A model generated the notes under the pieces. The model had not been told where the DNA came from. It searched no databases and worked only from the letters and a program-made list of their open reading frames with translations. The translations under genes and the position numbers were made by a program. From the NCBI RefSeq assembly GCF_001279525.1, contig NZ_LGDY01000091.1:62001-126000 (forward strand): a stretch of 64,000 nucleotides of DNA, written 5' to 3'. Source of the DNA: Nocardia sp. NRRL S-836. Lineage in GTDB: Bacteria; Actinomycetota; Actinomycetes; Mycobacteriales; Pseudonocardiaceae. Of this stretch, positions 8,661 through 16,410 are shown piece by piece (the stretch's first letter is position 1; every line of letters starts with the position of its first letter).

Positions 8661-8689
8661 GAGGTTCCGGCCCGAGTTCCCGCTACCCT
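8661..8689 (+). promoter_or_regulatory. Promoter of the Ser/Thr kinase gene (leaderless)
   Basis: TACCCT at 8684-8689 is a TANNNT -10 hexamer 7 nt before the GTG at 8697, with GAGGTT 17 bp further upstream as a weak -35. There is no room for a Shine-Dalgarno sequence, so a leaderless mRNA is expected. Confidence 0.55.
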
Positions 8690-8696
8690 CGAACCG

Positions 8697-10016
8697 GTGA
8701 AGGTGGACCAGCCTCAACGCATCGGTGACTACCTGCTGCTCGGCAGGCTCGGTCGTGGTGCCATGGGAACCGTCTACCTGGGGCAGAGCAGCGACGGACG
8801 CCAGGTCGCGGTCAAGGTCGCCCGTGCCGAGCTCGCCGACGACCCGCGGTTCCGCGAACGGTTCCGCCGCGAGGTGCAGATGGCCCGCGCCGTCGGCGGG
8901 AACGGGACCGCGGCGGTGCTCGACGCCGACACGCGGGCGCCGCGGCCGTGGATGGCGACCGAGTACGTGCCGGGGCCCACGCTGCAGGAGGCCGTCGAAC
9001 GGCACGGGCCGTTGCCGGAGCACCATCTGAGACGACTCGCCGAGGGACTGGCCGAGGCGCTCACGGCGATCCACGGCGCCGGGCTCGTGCACCGCGACCT
9101 CAAGCCGTCGAACGTGCTGCTCGGCGCGGACGGGCCGCGGGTCATCGACTTCGGCATCTCCCGCGCGATGGAGCACACGGCGCTGACCGAGACCGGCATG
9201 GTGTTCGGCACGCCGGGGTTCCTCTCGCCGGAGCAGATCACCGGCCAGGACGTCGGCTGCCCCAGCGACGTGTTCGCGCTCGGCGCGGTGCTCGTCTACG
9301 CGGCCACCGGCAGGGGACCGTTCGGCGAGGGGCCGACGGCGACGCTGCTGTACCGGGCCGCGCACGGCGAACCGGACCTCGACGGGCTGCCCAAGTCGCT
9401 GCGGCCGCTGGTGCAGCGGTGCATGCACCGCGACCCGGCCAAGCGCCCGGACCCCTCCGAGGTCACGCGGCTGCTGGCCCAGTTCGCGAAGCCGCCGACC
9501 GCGAAGCTGCCCGCCCCGATGACCCCGGCCGCCGCGACGTTCTCGACGTCGCGGATCGTGCCGTTCACGTGGGGTGTGGTGAACCTGGCCGCCGCCCTGC
9601 TCGCCGCGGCGATCGCCGACCCGGCCGCCAAGGCGAACGGGGCGACCCAGCTGCTCGCGCTGGCCGCGTTCTGCGTGCTCGTGGTGCGGGCGGCCCGGTT
9701 CTTCGGCGCGTCCGCACGGCGCAAGGTGGTCGTGGAGATCAGCCGCGAGGGCATCGCGACCACCCGCAACGGCAAGTTCCACCAGTACTGGTGGTACGAG
9801 CTGGCGCGCGTGCGGGTGGTGCCGCACAAGAAGCGCCCGTGGGTCGTGGTGTGGCTCAAGGACCCGGCACCGCGCCGGTTCTTCGGCGCCCACCACGGCG
9901 GGGTGCGGGTGTTCCCGATCGCCCACGAACGCTCGCGCCGCCGCCGTGACCGCGAGGTGGCCGAGCTGCGCGCCGCGCTGGGCTGGTACCTGCCGCGCTC
10001 CTACGACGGGCGCTGA
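8697..10016 (+). CDS. Membrane Ser/Thr protein kinase with unusual C-terminal domain
   Basis: Residues 1-265 form a Hanks-type kinase: GRLGRGAMGTVYLG (P-loop), VAVKVA (ATP-binding Lys), VHRDLKPSNVLL (catalytic loop), IDFGISRAME (DFG) and GTPGFLSPEQITG (activation and P+1 loop). There is no proline-rich linker to PASTA repeats as in PknB. Instead two hydrophobic stretches (about residues 290-340) are followed by a roughly 100-residue domain, EISREGIATTRNGKFHQYWW onward, that looks like a PH-type beta domain and would face the cytoplasm. Its 3' end overlaps the convergent gene by 16 bp. The substrate is unknown. Confidence 0.88.
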   Translation: MKVDQPQRIGDYLLLGRLGRGAMGTVYLGQSSDGRQVAVKVARAELADDPRFRERFRREVQMARAVGGNGTAAVLDADTRAPRPWMATEYVPGPTLQEAVERHGPLPEHHLRRLAEGLAEALTAIHGAGLVHRDLKPSNVLLGADGPRVIDFGISRAMEHTALTETGMVFGTPGFLSPEQITGQDVGCPSDVFALGAVLVYAATGRGPFGEGPTATLLYRAAHGEPDLDGLPKSLRPLVQRCMHRDPAKRPDPSEVTRLLAQFAKPPTAKLPAPMTPAAATFSTSRIVPFTWGVVNLAAALLAAAIADPAAKANGATQLLALAAFCVLVVRAARFFGASARRKVVVEISREGIATTRNGKFHQYWWYELARVRVVPHKKRPWVVVWLKDPAPRRFFGAHHGGVRVFPIAHERSRRRRDREVAELRAALGWYLPRSYDGR

Positions 10017-10888
10017 TCGGTCCACCCGTAGGTGATCGACACGTCCAGCACCGGCGTGCCCGGTGGCAGGCTGCTCACGACCGGGTCGGCCGGGTCGCGC
10101 ACCTCGAAGCCCGCCACCTCACCGGTCACGGGGTCGACCCGCAGCGTCGTCGTGCCGCCGTCGATCCACACCTTCCCGTCGTCCCAGCGGACCGCGGGGT
10201 CACCGGCGAGCCGGCGGTAGAGCTCCGCCTTCTCCCGGTTGGTCGTGTACGGCGAGATCAGCGTCGCCGCGGCGCTGCGCACCTTGAGCGCCGGGTCGGT
10301 GGCCAGCGGCGCGGTCACGGTCACCTCGTGGCACGGGGTGTGCGTGCACAGCGTGGTCCACAGCGCCGGCCCCTGCTTGTTGACCTCGCGTTCGAGGAGC
10401 TCCACAGGCTGCTGGACCCCGGCGATCGGCCGGTGGTTGCCGGTCAGCCGGGTGTGCGCGACCGTGTTCTCCCCCTTGGCGGAGGGCAGGTACATGTCGG
10501 TCTGGTACTCCAGCTGGGTCGCGCCCCAGTTCGACTTGCCGAGCGAGCCGGTGGTGACGGGCACCCACGACACGTACCGGATGTGGCGGTAACGACCGAG
10601 CGGTTCCGCGGAGACCTCCAGGATGCCCGCCGCCTCGACCAGCGAGGTCGCGGGCGCGGTCGGCATCGTGGCGGCGGGGGCGTCGTGGTCGCCCGGCCGC
10701 ACGAACACGACGAGCCCGGCGACCAGCAGCACCGCCACGGCGGCAGCGGCCACGCCCGCCCACGCGGGCACGCGGCGCTTGCGCGGCTGGGCGAACAGCC
10801 GCTCGCGCATCCGGGCCAGCCGCAGGTCTTCCTCGGTCTGCCGCAGCGGGTACAGCTCGGCGAGGTCGTCGTCCAGCAGGTCACGCAT
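10001..10888 (-). CDS. CU044_5270-like membrane protein, sigma-factor partner
   Basis: 295 residues: a cytoplasmic N-terminus of charged helices (MRDLLDDDLAELYPLRQTEE), one membrane helix near residues 42-67, and an external domain of about 220 residues. The layout and its overlap (8 bp) with the upstream ECF sigma gene match the CU044_5270 family that sits beside SigE-like sigma factors in actinomycetes. A role as membrane-bound anti-sigma factor or sensor is inferred from that pairing; no zinc-binding HxxxCxxC anti-sigma motif is present. Confidence 0.65.
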   Translation of the reverse strand: MRDLLDDDLAELYPLRQTEEDLRLARMRERLFAQPRKRRVPAWAGVAAAAVAVLLVAGLVVFVRPGDHDAPAATMPTAPATSLVEAAGILEVSAEPLGRYRHIRYVSWVPVTTGSLGKSNWGATQLEYQTDMYLPSAKGENTVAHTRLTGNHRPIAGVQQPVELLEREVNKQGPALWTTLCTHTPCHEVTVTAPLATDPALKVRSAAATLISPYTTNREKAELYRRLAGDPAVRWDDGKVWIDGGTTTLRVDPVTGEVAGFEVRDPADPVVSSLPPGTPVLDVSITYGWTDQRPS

Positions 10889-11381
10889 GGCGCAGCTCCA
10901 CTTCCTTCAACTTGGCGCGCAGCCGGTGCAGCCGGGACCGGGCGGTGGCGGCGTTCAGGCCGAGCGCCTCCGCCGCCTCCCGCACCTCCAGCCCGGCCAG
11001 CGACACCAGCAGGACCAGGTCGCGGTCGGCCTCCGGCATCCTGGCCAGCTCACCGGCGATCAGCCGCAGGTGCGACCGCGCGTCGATGCGGCTGACCACC
11101 GTGCTCTCCAGCGACTCGGCGACGGCCAGGGTCACGCCGTAGCGCTCGGCGGTCTTGAGCAGCCTGACCTCGCGCTTGGCGTGGCCGCGCAACAGGTTCG
11201 TCGCGATGCCGTAGAGCCAGCCGACGACGCTGCCGCGGCCGGGGTCGTAGCCGTCCTCGCCGCGCATGGCCGTGAGGAAGGTGTCGCTCACCAGGTCGTC
11301 GGCCACGTCCACGCCGACCCGGCGCGCCAGGTACCTGTGCAACGGACCGGCGTGCTCGTCGAACAGCTCCGCGAACATCAC
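10881..11381 (-). CDS. ECF-type RNA polymerase sigma factor
   Basis: 166 residues with region 2 (LVSDTFLTAMRGEDGYDPGR and GWLYGIATNLLRGHAKRE, the -10 recognition helix) and region 4 (LVLLVSLAGLEVREAAEALG followed by ATARSRLHRLRAKLKE, the -35 recognition helix-turn-helix). Length and order are standard for SigE/SigJ-like ECF factors. GTG 11381 and ATG 11378 are adjacent possible starts behind a G-rich stretch. It is the first gene of a two-gene operon with its probable membrane regulator. Confidence 0.88.
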   Translation of the reverse strand: MMFAELFDEHAGPLHRYLARRVGVDVADDLVSDTFLTAMRGEDGYDPGRGSVVGWLYGIATNLLRGHAKREVRLLKTAERYGVTLAVAESLESTVVSRIDARSHLRLIAGELARMPEADRDLVLLVSLAGLEVREAAEALGLNAATARSRLHRLRAKLKEVELRHA

Positions 11382-11469
11382 GCCCCCAGTTGGCTCCCCG
11401 CAGTTGCCGTGTTGCAGTGAGCTGCATCACATCGCTGAACTCGGTGGACGGCGTCACGACGATGGTCGC

Positions 11470-11934
11470 ATGACGGGATGGGTCGTGACGGCGGGCGAGA
11501 GCGAGGGCTCGGCCCTCGTCCACGAGTACAACGTGGACGTCATCCGCCGGTACTTCGGCCGGCGTGACGTCGCCGCCGACGTCGAGCGGTACGAGCGCGA
11601 GGAGATGGACCACGACGTGCCGGTGTTCCTCGTGGTGTCGCGCGACGGCGAGGACGCGGGGTGTCTGGGGATGCGGTTCCTGGCCGACGGCGCCGGTGAG
11701 CTGACCCGGATGTTCGTGCGTGAGCGGTTCCGCGGCCAAGGTGCGGCCTCGGTGCTGATAGCCGCCATGGAGGAGGAGGCGGTGCGGCGCGGGATCACGA
11801 CGATCCGGCTCGACACGCGTGCCGACCTCGTGGAGGCGCGGGCGCTGTACGCCAAGCACGGGTACGTGGAGGTCAAGCGCTACAACGAGGCCGTGTACTC
11901 CGACCACTGGTTCGAGAAGGAGCTGGCCGGCTGA
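11470..11934 (+). CDS. GNAT-family N-acetyltransferase
   Basis: The frame extends upstream into the sigma-factor gene, but the protein family begins at ATG 11470 (MTGWVVTAGESEG), giving 154 residues. RMFVRERFRGQGAASVLIAA is motif A with the acetyl-CoA pyrophosphate loop (R/Q-x-x-G-x-A), and LDTRADLVEARALYAKHGY is the conserved motif B with the Tyr near the thiolate. The substrate (amine of a small molecule or a peptide) cannot be predicted. It is transcribed away from the sigma-factor operon. Confidence 0.85.
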   Translation: MTGWVVTAGESEGSALVHEYNVDVIRRYFGRRDVAADVERYEREEMDHDVPVFLVVSRDGEDAGCLGMRFLADGAGELTRMFVRERFRGQGAASVLIAAMEEEAVRRGITTIRLDTRADLVEARALYAKHGYVEVKRYNEAVYSDHWFEKELAG

Positions 11935-11936
11935 CG

Positions 11937-12125
11937 TCAGGCGGCCGTGCGCAGCCCGCCCCTGACCGCGGCGACGTAGTCCGCGCAGGACTGCAGGGCC
12001 GCGACGCCGTGGACGACCTGCCAGCCCGCGGGCACGGGCAGCGCCGCCGGCCAGACGGAGCACCGGCCGGCCGGGCTGACCAGCACCAGGAACATGGTGT
12101 GAGCCGGAGCGAACGGGGTTGTCAT
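11937..12125 (-). CDS. Divergent MbtH-like protein
   Basis: 62 residues from ATG 12125. FLVLVSPAGRCSVWPAALPV followed by PAGWQVVHG and CADYV aligns with the MbtH pattern FxVLVN...HSLWP...VPAGWxxV.G...C..Y(V/I). MbtH proteins bind and activate adenylation domains of non-ribosomal peptide synthetases. Two usual features are altered: the Asn of VLVN is Ser, and the final WTDMRP-like segment is VRGGLRTAA. The gene is alone, convergent with the GNAT gene 3 bp away, and no adenylation domain is encoded in the window, so it would act in trans or be a diverged relic. Confidence 0.7.
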   Translation of the reverse strand: MTTPFAPAHTMFLVLVSPAGRCSVWPAALPVPAGWQVVHGVAALQSCADYVAAVRGGLRTAA

Positions 12126-12251
12126 GACCCCAGGGTGACGCGCGGCGCCTGTGCTCCCGCTCGCCGCGCGCTCGAGCCGACCGCCACCGGACACGACAAC
12201 GATGTCGGTCCCCGGTTCCGGAAGCGTGCACGAGTGTGGTTACGTGTGATC

Positions 12252-12833
12252 GTGACTGTGGAACAGGTGGTCCTGCTGGCCGAGGACGGTTCGGCCATCG
12301 GCGTCGAGGACAAGGCCGTCGTGCACCACGCGGACACCCCGCTGCACCTGGCCTTCTCCAGCTACGTCTTCGACTCGGCCGGCCGGATCGTGCTGACCCG
12401 CCGGGCGTTGCACAAGAAGACCTTCCCCGGCGTGTGGACGAACTCGTGCTGCGGCCACCCGCTGCCGGAGGAGGACATGGCCCAGGCCGTGCTGCGCAGG
12501 CTGCGGGACGAGCTGGGCATGGAGTGCTCCGAGCCCGAGCTGCTGCTGCCGCGGTTCCGCTACCGCGCCGAGATGGACGGGGTCGTGGAGAACGAGATGT
12601 GCCCGGTGTTCCGGGTGCTCTCCGACGACGAACCCACCCCGAACCCCGACGAGGTCGACTCGGCCGAACGCGTGCCGTGGGCCGAGTTCGCCGCCGGTGT
12701 CCTGGACGGCACCCGCGTGATCTCGCCGTGGGCCCGCCTGCAGGTCGCCGAGCTGGTGGAGCTGGGCCCCGACCCGCTGGCGTGGCCGGTGGCGGACCGG
12801 GCCGGGCTACCCGGCGCCGTCCGCCTCGCCTGA
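12252..12833 (+). CDS. idi: Isopentenyl-diphosphate delta-isomerase (type I)
   Basis: Interconverts IPP and DMAPP in isoprenoid synthesis, in the cytoplasm. VDLHTP-like KAVVHHADTPLHLAFSSYVF carries metal-binding His residues, TNSCCGHPLPEED contains the catalytic Cys in the Nudix-fold insertion, and GVVENEMCPVFRV holds the catalytic Glu. The product is 193 residues from GTG 12252; GTG 12246 and 12258 are also possible. It ends 48 bp from the convergent lysE gene. No other isoprenoid gene is near. Confidence 0.93.
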   Translation: MTVEQVVLLAEDGSAIGVEDKAVVHHADTPLHLAFSSYVFDSAGRIVLTRRALHKKTFPGVWTNSCCGHPLPEEDMAQAVLRRLRDELGMECSEPELLLPRFRYRAEMDGVVENEMCPVFRVLSDDEPTPNPDEVDSAERVPWAEFAAGVLDGTRVISPWARLQVAELVELGPDPLAWPVADRAGLPGAVRLA

Positions 12834-12881
12834 CCGGCCCCGACCACCGCGGAACGGCCTGGCGTCAGCGCTGCTGCTCGG

Positions 12882-13460
12882 TCACCACCCGGCGAGCAGC
12901 GCGACGCCGAGACCGGTCATCACGGCGGCGATCACGCCGTCCAGCACCCGCCACGCCCGCGGCTTCGCGAACAGCGGGCTGAGCAGCCGGGCGCCGAAGC
13001 CGAGCGCGACGAACCACGTGACGCTCGCCGCCACCGACCCGACCCCGAAGAGCCACCGGCCGGCGGCGATCGACCCGAGCAGCAGCACGGTGTCGAGGTA
13101 CACGTGCGGGTTGAGCCACGTCAGCGCGATCGCGGTGAGCACCGGCCGGCTGTGCGCGCCGGTCTCGACGTGCATGGCCCGCGGCCGCACCGCGCGCCGC
13201 GCCGCCAGGAACCCGTAGCCGAGCAGGAAGAGGCCGCCGACGACGGCCGCGACGGTGACCACCTGCGGCCACCGGCGGACGACCGCCCCGAACCCGGCGA
13301 CACCCACCGCTACCAGGACCGCGTCCGACACGGCGCAGACCGCGACGACCTTCGCCACGGCCTCGCGGCGCAGTCCCTGGCGCAGCACGAAGGCGTTCTG
13401 CGCGCCGATCGCGACGATCAGGGTCATCGTGGTGCCGAAGCCGAGCAGCAGGTCTCTCAC
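12882..13460 (-). CDS. lysE: LysE/ArgO-type amino-acid exporter
   Basis: About 192 residues with six hydrophobic segments and the N-terminal family signature TLIVAIGAQNAFVLRQGLRR, placing it in the LysE group that exports lysine and arginine across the cytoplasmic membrane. A further GTG lies at 13469, but TAGCGT on the minus strand (13473-13468) overlaps that codon and is 7 nt from GTG 13460, so the leaderless start at 13460 is chosen. It is divergent from its usual regulator gene lysG. Confidence 0.9.
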   Translation of the reverse strand: MRDLLLGFGTTMTLIVAIGAQNAFVLRQGLRREAVAKVVAVCAVSDAVLVAVGVAGFGAVVRRWPQVVTVAAVVGGLFLLGYGFLAARRAVRPRAMHVETGAHSRPVLTAIALTWLNPHVYLDTVLLLGSIAAGRWLFGVGSVAASVTWFVALGFGARLLSPLFAKPRAWRVLDGVIAAVMTGLGVALLAGW

Positions 13461-13526
13461 GCGCTCCACGCTATGGACGCGTTCTTGATGAGACCAGCTA
13501 AAGGTTCTTACGTATCATTAGCGCTC
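13461..13526. promoter_or_regulatory. Divergent lysE/lysG control region
   Basis: Holds a -10 for lysE on the minus strand (TAGCGT, 13473-13468) and a -10 for lysG on the plus strand (TATCAT, 13513-13518). The 39 bp between them is AT-richer than the surroundings (TTCTTGATGAG, AAAGGTTCTTACG) and is where LysG would be expected to bind. Confidence 0.55.
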
Positions 13527-13529
13527 GTG

Positions 13530-14387
13530 ATGGACCTGGACCTGGTGCGCACCCTGCTCGCGGTGGTGGACTCCGGCACGTTCGACGCGGCCGCGACAGC
13601 GCTGCACGTCACGCCTTCCGCTGTCTCCCAGCGCATCAAGGCCCTCGAACAGCGCACCGGCCGCGTGCTGCTCGTCCGCGCCCGGCCGGTGCGCCTCACG
13701 CCGTCCGGCGAGGCGATCGTCCGCTACGGTCGGCAACTGCTGGCCCTCGACCAGGACCTCGCCTCGGCGCTGGGAACCGGCGCCGTGGTCCGGGTCTCCG
13801 TCGCCGTGAACGCCGACTCGCTCGCCACCTGGTTCCTGCCCGCCCTGCAACGGGTCCCGCCCGCGTTGCGGATCTCCTTCGACCTGCACCGCGAGGACCA
13901 GGACCACACGACCGCGCTGCTGCGGCAGGGTTCCGTGATGGCCGCCGTGACGTCCTCGCGCGAACCCGTCGCCGGCTGCTCGGTGCGCAAGCTCGGCCAC
14001 ATCCGGTACGCCGCGATGGCCACGCAGTCCTTTGTGGACCGCTTCGCGGCCGGACCGCCGAAGTCGTGGCTCCCGGACGCCCCGGTCGTCGTGTTCGACC
14101 GCAACGACGACCTCCAGGACCGCTTCGTCCGCACCCTGACCCGCGGTCGCGGCGCCTCCGAGCACCGCCACTACGTCCCGTCGTCCGAGGTGTACGTGCG
14201 CACGATCGCCGCCGGCCTCGGCTGGGGCATGGTGCCGCCGCAGCAGCTCCTCGACGGGCTGGTCGACCTCGTCCCCGGCCGGACGGTGAGCGTGCCGCTG
14301 TACTGGCAGCAGTGGAAGCTCGACTCACCCGCGCTGACCGCGGTCGCCGAGGCGGTGGCGGCGGAGGCGGCGGTCGCGCTGCGCTAG
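13530..14387 (+). CDS. lysG: LysR-type regulator of the lysine exporter (LysG/ArgP)
   Basis: 285 residues. Residues 1-62 form the winged helix-turn-helix (TFDAAATALHVTPSAVSQRI), followed by a linker helix and a periplasmic-binding-protein-like effector domain. The sequence from VSVAVNADSLATWFLPAL onward is the typical ArgP/LysG effector domain, whose ligands are lysine, arginine or histidine. It should activate lysE when basic amino acids accumulate. A leaderless GTG at 13527, one codon upstream, is equally possible from the -10 spacing. Confidence 0.92.
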   Translation: MDLDLVRTLLAVVDSGTFDAAATALHVTPSAVSQRIKALEQRTGRVLLVRARPVRLTPSGEAIVRYGRQLLALDQDLASALGTGAVVRVSVAVNADSLATWFLPALQRVPPALRISFDLHREDQDHTTALLRQGSVMAAVTSSREPVAGCSVRKLGHIRYAAMATQSFVDRFAAGPPKSWLPDAPVVVFDRNDDLQDRFVRTLTRGRGASEHRHYVPSSEVYVRTIAAGLGWGMVPPQQLLDGLVDLVPGRTVSVPLYWQQWKLDSPALTAVAEAVAAEAAVALR

Positions 14388-14451
14388 CAGTCATCCTGTC
14401 GGCTTCCTGAAGCCAGGAACCACGCGGACCCGCCCGCGCGTTGACCGGTTT

Positions 14452-15159
14452 GTGCTGATTCCTCGCCTTGCCGCCACCGGCGGTTCGCTCGCGGTCGTCG
14501 TGACCGTCGCCCTGGTCGGGCTGCTCGACCTGACCGTCGGGTCGTTGCGCCGCACGATCAGCGAGTACGCGCTGGGCGAGCACCGGCCGGTGTTCGACGT
14601 GGCGGTGCTGCTGCTGGTGGCGGGCTCGGTCGCGATCCTCACCGCCCTGGTCCACAGAGGACTGACGAGGTGGCGGTCGGCGGGGTCGATCGCGTTGCTG
14701 CTGTGGTCGGCGGGCCTGCTGCTCGTGGTGGTGTTCCCGAAGACGAACTGGGCGATGGGCACCAACCAGCTCAGCGGCAGCATCCACCGGTTCGGCAGCA
14801 TGGTCGCGTTCGTCAGCCTGCCGGTCGCGATCGTCCTGCTGGCCCGGCCGTGGCTGCGTGACCACGTGTGGGGCCGACACGCGAGGTGGACGATGGCGTC
14901 CGGTTTGCTGAGCGTTGTCGCTTTCATGCCGCTGCTCTACGCCATTGTGCTGGGGGCGGTCTCCGACGTTCGGTGGTGGCGGGTGTTCCCGTTGGGCTAC
15001 ATCGAGAGGATCTTGCTCGCCGCGGAGGTCGGCGCGGTGCTGGTCGCCGGGCTGTGGGCGGTCGCGGCCAGTAGGGTTGCGCCATGGCGAGTTGGGGAGA
15101 CCTCGCGGATTACGTCCGCGCCGAGTACGACGTCATCAGCGACGAGCCCGAGGAGCTGA
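14452..15159 (+). CDS. DUF998 integral membrane protein
   Basis: Six hydrophobic helices over 235 residues, with the DUF998 features TISEYALGEHRPVFDVAVLL and IHRFGSMVAFVSLPVAIVLLA. No reaction is known for the family. The last 25 residues are serine-rich and encoded in the region that overlaps the next gene by 76 bp, so the true functional end may be earlier. Start GTG 14452. Confidence 0.8.
   Translation: MLIPRLAATGGSLAVVVTVALVGLLDLTVGSLRRTISEYALGEHRPVFDVAVLLLVAGSVAILTALVHRGLTRWRSAGSIALLLWSAGLLLVVVFPKTNWAMGTNQLSGSIHRFGSMVAFVSLPVAIVLLARPWLRDHVWGRHARWTMASGLLSVVAFMPLLYAIVLGAVSDVRWWRVFPLGYIERILLAAEVGAVLVAGLWAVAASRVAPWRVGETSRITSAPSTTSSATSPRS
15072..15083 (+). promoter_or_regulatory. Leaderless promoter inside the DUF998 gene end
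   Basis: TAGGGT at 15072-15077 is a TANNNT hexamer followed by 6 nt and ATG 15084. It explains how the downstream gene can be expressed although its start lies within the DUF998 frame and no ribosome binding site is seen. Confidence 0.5.
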
Positions 15160-15494
15160 GGATCCTCTTCACCTTCGGGGACGAGGACGAGGGCGACGAC
15201 GAGCGCACGCAGGTCGTGATCATCGTCAGGGAAGTGCTCGACAAGATGCACGAATGGGTGCAGATCGCCTCGCCGTGCGGCCTGGCCTCGCAGGTGAACC
15301 TGCGGGAGGTGCTGGAGGAGGTCGGCCGGTCGACCGTCGCGTGCGGCCTCGCGATCATCGGGGAGCACGTCGTGGTGCGGCACTCGCTGCCGCTGACCGA
15401 TCTCGACATCCACGAGTTCACCGACCCGCTGCAGCTGCTGGCGGGCACCGCGGACACGCTCGAAGAACAGTTCTGGGGAGGGGACGGCTACTGA
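15084..15494 (+). CDS. Conserved small acidic protein of unknown function
   Basis: 136 residues, strongly acidic (an Asp/Glu-rich turn GDEDEGDDE near residue 32) with alternating strands and helices and no membrane segment. The overall size, acidity and pattern recall the YbjN / type III chaperone-like fold, but this is only a resemblance and no function is assigned. It ends in TGATG, sharing one base with the start of the next gene, so the two are translationally coupled. Confidence 0.65.
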   Translation: MASWGDLADYVRAEYDVISDEPEELRILFTFGDEDEGDDERTQVVIIVREVLDKMHEWVQIASPCGLASQVNLREVLEEVGRSTVACGLAIIGEHVVVRHSLPLTDLDIHEFTDPLQLLAGTADTLEEQFWGGDGY

Positions 15495-16060
15495 TGTTCG
15501 ACCTGTCGCCCGCCACCGAGCAGCTCGCAGGCTTGATGCGCAACGTGACCGACCGCGACCTGAAAGCGCCGACACCGTGTCCGCAGTACGCGGTCGGCGA
15601 CCTGCTCGACCACGTCAACGGCCTGGCCGTGGCGTTCACCATGGCCGCGGCCAAGACGCCGTTGCAGGGCAGCGGCTCCGGCGACGCCGCACGGCTGCCG
15701 CTGGACTTCCGCGAGTCGGTGCCGGCCCGGCTCGCCGAGCTGGCGCAGGCCTGGCGGGCACCCGAGGCCTGGGAGGGCATGACCGCCGCCGGTGGGGTCG
15801 ACCTGCCGGGTGAGGTCGCCGCCGCGGTGGCGCTGGACGAGGTCGTGCTGCACGGCTGGGACCTCGCTCGTGCCACCGGGCAGCCGTTCGAGGTCGACGA
15901 GGGCCTGCTCCAGGTGGTCCACGGCTTCGTGTCGTCCATCGGCCCCGACAACCGCGACGGCTCGCTGTTCGGGCCCGCGGTGGAGGTCGGCCCGGACGCG
16001 CCGCTGCTGGACCGTGTCCTGGGACTCAGTGGCCGCGACCCCGCCTGGAAAGTAGGTTAG
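15494..16060 (+). CDS. TIGR03086 / mycothiol-dependent maleylpyruvate isomerase-like protein
   Basis: 188 residues with the DinB-like four-helix fold: TPCPQYAVGDLLDHVNGLAV carries the conserved DLxxHV metal-binding His, and ALDEVVLHGWDLARATGQPF has the second conserved H-x-W-D-L-A block. Members bind a divalent metal and many use mycothiol, which fits an actinomycete. The substrate is unknown. Its last codons and stop (16058-16060) lie inside the iron box that controls the next gene. Confidence 0.82.
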   Translation: MFDLSPATEQLAGLMRNVTDRDLKAPTPCPQYAVGDLLDHVNGLAVAFTMAAAKTPLQGSGSGDAARLPLDFRESVPARLAELAQAWRAPEAWEGMTAAGGVDLPGEVAAAVALDEVVLHGWDLARATGQPFEVDEGLLQVVHGFVSSIGPDNRDGSLFGPAVEVGPDAPLLDRVLGLSGRDPAWKVG

Positions 16061-16080
16061 GGTCACCTAATGTGAGAGCG
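16045..16080 (+). promoter_or_regulatory. IdeR/DmdR-type iron box over a leaderless promoter
   Basis: GTAGGTTAGGGTCACCTAA at 16052-16070 matches 16 of 19 positions of the IdeR/DtxR consensus (TTAGGTTAGGCTAACCTAA). CTGGAA (16045-16050) and TAATGT (16068-16073) form a -35/-10 pair with a 17-bp spacer, and 7 nt follow to ATG 16081. The repressor site thus fills the spacer and -10. Expected behaviour is repression with Fe(II) and expression under iron starvation. Confidence 0.75.
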
Positions 16081-16410
16081 ATGACGGTGCAGGTTCGGGC
16101 GGGGCTCGGCGTCGGACGCCTGGCCGCGGCGATGGACTCCCTGGTGGAACTCCACCCCGAACTGTGTCGCTCCGGCTTCGCGCACGTCGAGGTCGCCGAC
16201 CCCGCCGCCGCCACCCCCGCCGCACTGGCGCGGGCGGAGGCGGGGCTCGACCTCGGTGCCGGGATCCTCATGCAGGCCGTGTGGCTCGACGCCGGACCCG
16301 AGCGCTCCGGCCGGATCGTGCTGGTGCTGCACGACATCGTGGCCGACCGGCTGCCGCGCGTCCTGCCGTGGCTCGTGCAGGCGTGGAAGCAGCCCGCCCT
16401 GGTCGGCTAG
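16081..16410 (+). CDS. Iron-controlled small protein resembling an NRPS condensation-domain fragment
   Basis: About 109 residues (a GTG at 16072 would add three). LDLGAGILMQAVWLDAGP followed by GRIVLVLHDIVADRLPRVLP resembles the stretch of condensation domains leading to the HHxxxDG active site (LLLVVHHLVVDGVSWR in typical enzymes). Here the motif reads LHDIVADRL, so the second His and the Gly are lost and catalysis is unlikely. The N-terminal AMDSLVELHPELCRSGF matches the usual start of such domains, so the core is intact but only about a quarter of domain length. Iron-box control suggests a siderophore link. The stop codon lies exactly at the IS insertion site. Confidence 0.65.
   Translation: MTVQVRAGLGVGRLAAAMDSLVELHPELCRSGFAHVEVADPAAATPAALARAEAGLDLGAGILMQAVWLDAGPERSGRIVLVLHDIVADRLPRVLPWLVQAWKQPALVG

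Noticed and set aside
16081..16410. That the IS insertion truncated a longer condensation-domain gene
   Set aside because: Removing the element and one target copy restores the sequence to CTAG, and the stop codon TAG is still there, so the short frame predates the insertion.
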